In this document: positions 57,754-64,000 of the stretch, piece after piece | Layout: each line of letters starts with the position of its first letter | How positions within the stretch are numbered: position 1 is the first letter of the stretch | Assembly (NCBI RefSeq): GCF_037975245.1 | Contig: NC_092571.1 | Span: 16,923,917-16,987,916, forward strand | Origin: Apostichopus japonicus | Taxonomy: Eukaryota > Echinodermata > Holothuroidea > Aspidochirotida > Stichopodidae | Direction: 5' to 3' | Length of the DNA: 64,000 nucleotides | Position numbers and translations under genes: made by a program | The notes under the pieces: generated by a model | The model's input: the letters and a program-made list of their open reading frames with translations, nothing else | Told to the model about the DNA's origin: nothing | Databases searched by the model: none

Positions 57754-58744
57754 CACTCTAAAAACAAAAGAGTGACTTTTCACTCTTTTGCAGTGAATTT
57801 TTCGCCTTTTTTTAGAGTGTAGTGAGTGATCACTCCATGATGAGTGAAATTCACTCTTTTAAAAGAGTGAAAATGTTCACTCCTTAAAAGAGTGAGCTTT
57901 TCACTCTAAAAGAGTGGGGTTTTTTCACTCTAGAAAGAGTGAGAACCACTCTTGTGTCAAGAGTGAAATTCACTCTATAAAGAGTTAATGATATTTTACC
58001 GCTGATTTTAAGGAATGGAATGAGCTCAATAGAATGAGTTTGAGGATTAATGTAAAGGCCCGATCTATTCACAGAAATATGGCTATTGTACAAGGATGCA
58101 TCCTAAGATCAAGACAACTGAATAGGCTACTACACTGATGATAAGATTATTGACTAGATTTGGACACTGTTAAAACATGTAAAAAAGGACAAAGTCACCA
58201 TTTTATGGTATTAAATGTATATTAAAAAGTGAAAATGATACCAAGTTTCAGATACAAAAACAGAATGAAGCAAAATTACAAACTACTAAAGCACACAAAT
58301 ATGCATTGAATGATTCACTCCCCCTACTTGTATGTTCCCCCTCATAGAATGCGATTTTTTTAATAATTAAAATAATTATAGTTTTCTCCATGAAACAAGT
58401 ATATCAGAGTGTGCTTGCAATACCTCAAACATGTTTTTGCAAATAATGCTTTTGACAATCTTAAAATTTCAATTTGCTTTATGCAAACATTCATCATTTT
58501 CGAACTCGTTTTGGTGCCTTTATAAATCTGTGAAAAATATAAGAAGAACAACAATCACACTGGGATACTACTGTCAATGACTGTGAAACGGATATGTTGT
58601 AGCACAATGTAAATTTCTGAAAGATGGAAATTAAACGGTCCATCCTAAGTGCATCTAAAACCCGTCAAACCTCTGGGATGCAAAAACTATTAGGTTTAGA
58701 ATAACAATTTATGCAAAAATTATTAAGGAAATTAACTAAGTACA

Positions 58745-58905
58745 TTTCATTTCATTTATTTGTTTCTTCACAATATAAACACAGAGAAGTTAACAAACAT
58801 ATATCAACTACAGGGAAAAACTCTGAGGGCTTGTCTAGTAGAGCGCCACCATAAGTAAATAGAGAGAACAATACAAGAAAACAGCAACACCTATTTCCAC
58901 CCACA
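58745..58905 (-). repeat. Retroelement-tail-like segment
   Basis: TTTCATTTCATTTATTTG followed by TTCTTCACAATATAAACACA parallels the tail repeat at 15476 and 56708 in diverged form. TAGAGCGCCACCATAAG nearby recalls the MITE word GAGCGCCACCATC. Confidence 0.45.
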
Positions 58906-60476
58906 CACCAACCAAATACGTATAACCCACACACCCCACCCCCACCTCCCACAATACCTATATATACACATATGCATACATACACAATTGAATACAAATA
59001 CACACACGCATATATATATATATATATATATGCATATACATACATATATATTTATATACACCCATGTTAATATAAACATGTATGCTTACTTACACAAACA
59101 CAAAAACAATCATGTATATACATATATGTTAGGGGGGAAAATTACAATAACAAAGGGATGGCTACAGCGTACAAAATACAAAATGAAAACTTAAAATCTT
59201 AGTAGAGGTTTATAAGGGATGTAGAAAAGTTACATACGTATTATTAAATCATATTAAGGCACGAGTAAGTATATTTTCTAACTATGGGAGTTGGATCACT
59301 ACTATTCAATTTGGTTTTGCAAACAATACCCTCCTATTATAGAGTACTCATAACAAAATTTATTAAGTTTAAAATAATGGTGAAGTATGAAAACAGTCTA
59401 AGAGTGTCCAGTTTTGAAACAGATGCATTGGGACCATATAAAGTTTATAATTTAAAAATGATGAATGAAAAATATATAAAAAATTGAAAGTGTGTCAAGA
59501 CTTAGTGGTCTAAATTTCGACGTCATCAAATGCTATTGAATAAATATTAATAAAGAATCAATTATCCATTTAAGGTTAAATTAAATCTTTTAATTATTAA
59601 TATAACAGTTATGAATAAAGCATACCTTCATTTGCTTCTTAAAACTATCAAGCTTGTTAAAACAGAATAGAAAAAAGTGGGCATTTAAAGGGATACATAC
59701 AGGTCAAAGTTCCCATTCATATAGAAGCGTATGAAATTCTGAGTAAGATGGTCTTTGAATAGTCAAAATAGCAGCTGTAATTTTCAAGTAATATCCTAAT
59801 TAACTAATTAAATTTGATAGCAAAATGTCCAAACCCCTCTCTTTAAGATTTGGGGGGGGGGTGATGATATTAGCTATCTGTCTACATACCTTTAAATCTT
59901 TGAAATCCATAAATGACCACACATTTGCCAGAGAAACATTCAGAGACCTACCCTGTGAACTTACCTTATCTGGGCTTACCATACACCTTAAATACTAGCC
60001 ATTTAAAGAAATTAAATAGTTAACTGAAGGGCAAAACGAAGATTAAATACATAATGAAATTATGTCAATTGCAACTGTGATGGAGTCCCAAACTGGTGAG
60101 CTTGTTGAATCACAAATGAAAAAGAATTGGGTTGGCCTCCTGTCTGGACATAGGCCCAACAGAAAAGGTTGTGTACACTTCAGGGGCTTCTCCTTAACAA
60201 ATTGGCCAACGTTGGTGGCCCACAGCCTGCACCTGAAATGACAAAGGTATTTCAAAACATTATTACCCAATTAAATATGTGTTGTTATATGGATACAATG
60301 GACGTATGTTTTTTTTATAATTCTGTGGTGCACTTTAGTTGACAAAAAACGTCTTTACATCACCATCAATTTTGTCTATTAAAAACTATCCAGAAGTTGA
60401 TGCAGAATGAAGAAAGCTAAATAAACTTAACACCAAACACAACAAATGGTCCTTTTTTTGTATTGCACTAACGTGA

Positions 60477-60815
60477 CCATACACTGTGTGTAGGCATTTG
60501 TAACTCTCTTATGATATACCCTTTTAGGGGTTAAAAGTTCAAGCAATATTTTGGCATAAGTTTCACTCTCTGTTACATAGGACCATTAACATACCTGTTG
60601 TAAGCAATCATTCACATTTTCTAACACAGTTAACAGTTTAATTGTATTTTTGTCCATATTAATTTTGTATTCCCTTGTTAATTAAATAGTGAAAGGGGTT
60701 ACATCTTTGTTGTATTATTAACTGGTAAAAGGCAATGTTGTTTAATATTGATATTCCTTTAAGGCTCTGACTGATTTCTTTATTATTAGTCATTACTGCC
60801 TGTACTGTGAATGAA
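60477..60815. repeat. ~330-bp direct repeat, copy 1
   Basis: From CCATACACTGTGTGTAGGCA to TACTGTGAATG; matches copy 2 at 60903 across its length with moderate divergence. Confidence 0.85.
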
Positions 60816-60902
60816 GAAGTTACTCAACTTCACAGATAGTATACCCCGACTTAAAGTAGTTGAATATTGTGTTTGCTTTGGAGTGTGTTTTATTTGTTAT
60901 GT

Positions 60903-61235
60903 CCATACACTGTGTTGTAGTAGGCATTTGTAACTCTCTTAGGATATTCCCTTTCAGGGGTTAGAAGGTTATGCAATCTTTTGGCGTAAGTTTCTCTCTC
61001 TGCTGCAAAGGAGGACCATTAACATACCTGCATTGTAACGAATCATTCGGATTTTCCAACACCGTTCAAATTTGAATTGTACAGTATATTCTATGCATAT
61101 TTGCATTCCCTTGTGGATTGTGAAGCGGTAGATCTTTGATGTAGTAACTGGTAAAAGGCAATGTTCTTTATTATTGGTATTCCTTTTAAGGCTCTGACTG
61201 GTTTTCTACAGTATTACGCATTGCTGTCTTTACTG
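60903..61235. repeat. ~330-bp direct repeat, copy 2, cut by a LINE
   Basis: Same as copy 1 as far as TTTACTG. The remaining TGTGAATG is found after the LINE insertion at about 61709. Confidence 0.85.
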
Positions 61236-61709
61236 GTCCAGAGGAGGGCTACTAGGATGATTAGTTCCTTAAAGAGTGTTCCTTATAATAGGCGGTTACA
61301 ACTGTTGAATCTCACCACACTGGAGCTTAGGAGGTTACGTGGGGACTTGATCCAGGTTTTCAAGATTGTGTATGGTTTCGACAATTTATCCTTTACCGAC
61401 TTTTTCATGTTTGCTAACAGTAGTTGTACCAGAGGTCATTGTCTTAAACTCCAAAAGTCACATAGTAGGATTAATACTCGGCATATCTTTTTTTCTAATA
61501 GGGTTGTGAATGAGTGGAATGGTTTGCCTGAGAAAGTTGTAATTGCAAGTAGTGTCAATGGGTTTAAGAATGCTTTGGACAAGCACTTTAAGCATTGTAA
61601 TCGGGTCTGAGTGTTTGTGTCTTCAGTTTTTTTTCTCTCTCTATAGGGTCCTTGATGGGGACTTAAGTGTCCCTCCTGATCCTTTTTTTCTACTAAACTA
61701 AACTAAACT
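61236..61709 (+). pseudogene. 5'-truncated CR1-like LINE with (ACTAA)n tail
   Basis: Encodes QRRATRMISSLKSVPYNRRL, then L-R-R-L-R-G-D-L-I-Q-V-F-K-I, R-G-H, and finally VVNEWNGLPEKVV and a stop at 61608-61610. This is the standard C-terminus of CR1/Jockey-like ORF2. About 100 bp of 3' UTR (GGTCCTTGATGGGGACTTAA) ends in ACTAAACTAAACTAAACTG. The 124 remaining codons are intact, so the copy is young. Upstream codons in the same frame belong to the target repeat and not to the LINE. Confidence 0.88.
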
Positions 61710-62515
61710 GTGAATGCTAAATATTAAAGCCGTATAGTATTGTTCTCCTGCATATTGAAATTGAATTGATATATTGATCTTTATTTGCAGTGATATATAC
61801 CATATCTGATATTGCTATTGCTATTCATGATAGTTATGATTGATTATTGCAATTGTTTATCGACCGAAGTTGATTGTTTCCATTACTGTTTTGTCATTTA
61901 CTTTCAGAAAATTTCCCCTTATTCCGAATTTCCCACCTGTGAATAAATATGTATTCAAAAACAACCTGGTGAGTGGTAATTTTTTCAGTTTGTGACGTTA
62001 CATCTTGATACGTGAAATAACAAAACATCAGAAAAACGTTATGAAGAGAAACACAATTCCTGGACCTTAGCTGCATTAACTTCTGGCCCATTACTCATAG
62101 GCCTAACACTAGGCATAGTCCTTACCTCCAACAACTAGCCTAGGCCTACGTGCTAATGTGCATAGTGTCAAGCCTAATGTTAAATGTTTCCGCTAAAGTG
62201 CACTGTTAAGCGTAACGTTAAAGAGCCTGTAGCCAATCGACTGTATAGGCAAAGACGACCTGCGGCCATGACGATCTTGTAAATTCTATACAATTTCACG
62301 TTCTTTCAACATTTTCTTGATAAACTTACCTCCAAACAACTGAATACCATCACATCCGAATCCCCTTTCTTCAAGCCACTGCGAAACTGACATGTTTTAA
62401 GACGCAACTACAAGAACAAGGGAAGGCAAAGGAATTAAAAATGGCGTAAACACAAATATTTCTAAATTCGAAAAAAGACGCATACTGATTGGTTGATCTT
62501 TCACTCCAAGAAAGA

Positions 62516-62578
62516 GTGAGCGTCCTTAGCATTTGATTGGCTAAATGGGTCACTGCATTTGATTGGCTAAATGGGTCA
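62516..62578. repeat. 26-bp tandem duplication inside the right subterminal region
   Basis: CATTTGATTGGCTAAATGGG followed by TCACT(G) occurs twice head to tail. Confidence 0.85.
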
Positions 62579-62686
62579 CTCCTTTGTAACTGGAGTGAAT
62601 ATTAAGTACTTCGGCTTCGTCTAATGGAGTGAATTTCCGCTCCTTTGGACTTTGGAGTGAATGTTCACTCTTTGTTTTTTAGAGTG

Positions 62687-63589
62687 TGACTGACTTCTAA
62701 CGATCGCCACTAACTATAGGGCAGAATAGTATGGGCGGCCATTACCGCAAAAACAAAATATAAAAATAAATTACACCAAAATTTAATTTTCTCCTTTACT
62801 AATATATTTACTCCGTCCAAAAAAAAATCTTCATTAAATTTTTGTTAAGTTCATGAAAAAAATAAATAAACTGCATCAAAAATGAGTTTACTCCATCAAG
62901 TAATGGCCGCCCATAGAATATCTCCGTTTGGTAGTATGTCATCTTGAGGTCAATGCTACAAATCCCGTTCTAGTAAAAATAAACAATTTTGTTCTTTTTT
63001 TTCATAATTTTTTTTAACCGAATAAACTCGTCAGTCAGTGAACACATGTACCCCTAATAATAGTTATAATACCGTTCCATAAATAAAACATATTTAAGCC
63101 TATATTTCCTAGCTAGCGGGAGATCCCCGTCGAGGATATCGAAAGTATATTTATAGCTTAGGGCGTTTCCTGTTCCTACAAAGCTTTCTACCATATTTGT
63201 GGTCAGTGGTTTAATCTTTAGGAGGTGACCAACGAGGTATGTCAAGGTGATAAGGAGACTCATGCACTCAATAAAGTTACTTGAGAATAGCCTCGTCAGC
63301 GAATGGATCCGTCGGAACTTTCCAAACACATTAAAACAATCATAAATCTTCTCCCGTTGGTCAACTTATAAAAGCAAGGCCTAGGTCATTGCTATAATTG
63401 TGACCGTCAGCAAAGTTAAAGGGGGAGGGAGGAATAACCAATTTGGAATCGAGATGAAGCGCTACATAAATGAATCAGTTGTATCGTGTATAACAGATTT
63501 TGTATACAGAACGGTTTATATAACGGTAGCATTATCACTAAACAATAACGGTGCCTTTCAATCATTAAGGTCCCGAGTTCGATTCACTC
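62687..63589. other. No gene seen
   Basis: A minus frame of 91 codons (63054-63329) has no recognisable domain. Confidence 0.45.
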
Positions 63590-63745
63590 CAAGATTAAGG
63601 TATGTCGTCCAGTTAAAGAGTTGTTGACAATTGACCATTCATAATCATGGACGTATCTAAGAGACTGACTTCGGTCAGCTTGCGGCTTTGATAAGCCAAT
63701 GATGGCTTCTTCGCGAGTTCCTGCTTGCAGGAGGAGTCTAAAATA
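63590..63745 (-). repeat. Dispersed repeat, copy C
   Basis: Reverse-oriented member of the family at 9735 and 10060; on the minus strand it contains GAAGAAGCCATCATTGGCTT and ends TTAATCTTGGAGTGA. It is 53 kb from the other two, so the family is truly dispersed. Confidence 0.82.
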
Positions 63746-64000
63746 CAAACATACATATATACAACAGATGCATCTTGTAACTTGAACGATGAATAAGTGT
63801 ATATATGCCTCACTATTTCCTGTCAACGATAACCATTAGGCCTCCCGTTTACGCCTCTCTTACCAACCCTCTTTAAGTCTTGCACCCGTCACGCGGAACC
63901 ACTTTCTTCTTGCCTACAAAGAATGGATCCATCAGCCACGGCTTTCCAGCCCCCTATTGCACCCCACCCTCTTTCTTCTTTCCTATGTGGAAGTAACAAT
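63746..64000. other. Right edge: nothing recognised
   Basis: Pyrimidine-rich DNA without a supported feature. Confidence 0.4.

Larger units (their letters stand above)
57754..62686. mobile_element. ~4.9-kb inverted-repeat-bounded element with subterminal AGAGTGA repeats
   Basis: Left end CACTCTAAAAACAAAAGAGT and right end GAGTGAACATTCACTCCAAA..AGAGTG mirror each other: the right end in reverse complement starts CACTCTAAAAAACAAAGAGT. The first ~240 bp holds seven CACTCT and seven AGAGTG words, many as hairpins (CACTCTTTTAAAAGAGTG). The last ~190 bp has a similar cluster. No TSD was found and no transposase frame seen, so it would be non-autonomous and unclassified. Two separate smaller elements is an alternative reading. 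Confidence 0.55.

Noticed and set aside
61161-61235. N-terminal extension of the LINE reading frame
   Set aside because: This part matches the 330-bp direct repeat at 60.7-60.8 kb, so it is the insertion target and not LINE sequence.
1-64000. CRISPR arrays, operons or bacterial-type genes
   Set aside because: Tandem repeats here have no spacer structure, and the gene content is spliced and eukaryotic.

Overview
The window looks like invertebrate animal DNA. It is AT-rich, genes are sparse, introns are long with GT/AG borders, and there are many (TA)n tracts, minisatellites, 5'-truncated non-LTR retrotransposon ends, a tRNA-derived SINE and small DNA transposons with terminal inverted repeats (TIRs) and target-site duplications (TSDs). 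The terminal-motif families of the small transposons suggest a marine deuterostome, most likely an echinoderm. That is inference, not proof.

Only one convincing gene is present, on the + strand from 20985 to 50318. I reconstruct 12 exons. All internal introns are phase 1 except the last, which is phase 2. The exons sum to 2786 bp and keep one open frame of 928 codons including the stop. The predicted product is a type I membrane protein. Its extracellular part has one canonical thrombospondin type-1 repeat (TSR) and then five TSR-like modules in which the usual C-x-x-x-C is shortened to C-x-C. Interspersed Gln/Ser-rich linkers come next, then one Ig domain split over two exons, a short juxtamembrane exon and a transmembrane helix. 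The cytoplasmic tail has two tyrosines and about 24 copies of a 10-residue Gly/Pro/Ser repeat encoded by a 30-bp minisatellite. The start codon and signal peptide were not found and probably lie upstream, in small exons I could not identify or outside the window.

The middle of the gene (25.4-31.1 kb) is an exon-duplication zone. TSR and linker exons and their flanking intron DNA were copied in tandem. One TSR exon copy has decayed and carries a hAT-like MITE (miniature inverted-repeat transposable element) beside its lost acceptor. A 96-bp intronic satellite was copied with the block. A second Ig-like segment, frameshifted, may lie at 46.1-46.5 kb.

Left flank (1-20.9 kb): minisatellite (2.2-3.2 kb), SINE copies (4.7 and 5.04 kb), a 15-copy array of tRNA-like 62-bp units (6.15-7.09 kb), a dispersed repeat (9.7 and 10.07 kb), MITEs (10.5 and 15.85 kb), a higher-order satellite (12.4-13.8 kb) and LINE remnants (16.65 and 19.2 kb). 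Right flank (50.4-64 kb): a TIR element with 6-bp TSD at 53.2 kb, a possible 2.1-kb element at 54.6-56.7 kb, and a roughly 4.9-kb inverted-repeat-bounded element (57.75-62.69 kb) holding a nested LINE. Very short palindromic insertions (33-35 bp, 5-bp TSDs) also sit inside the gene.
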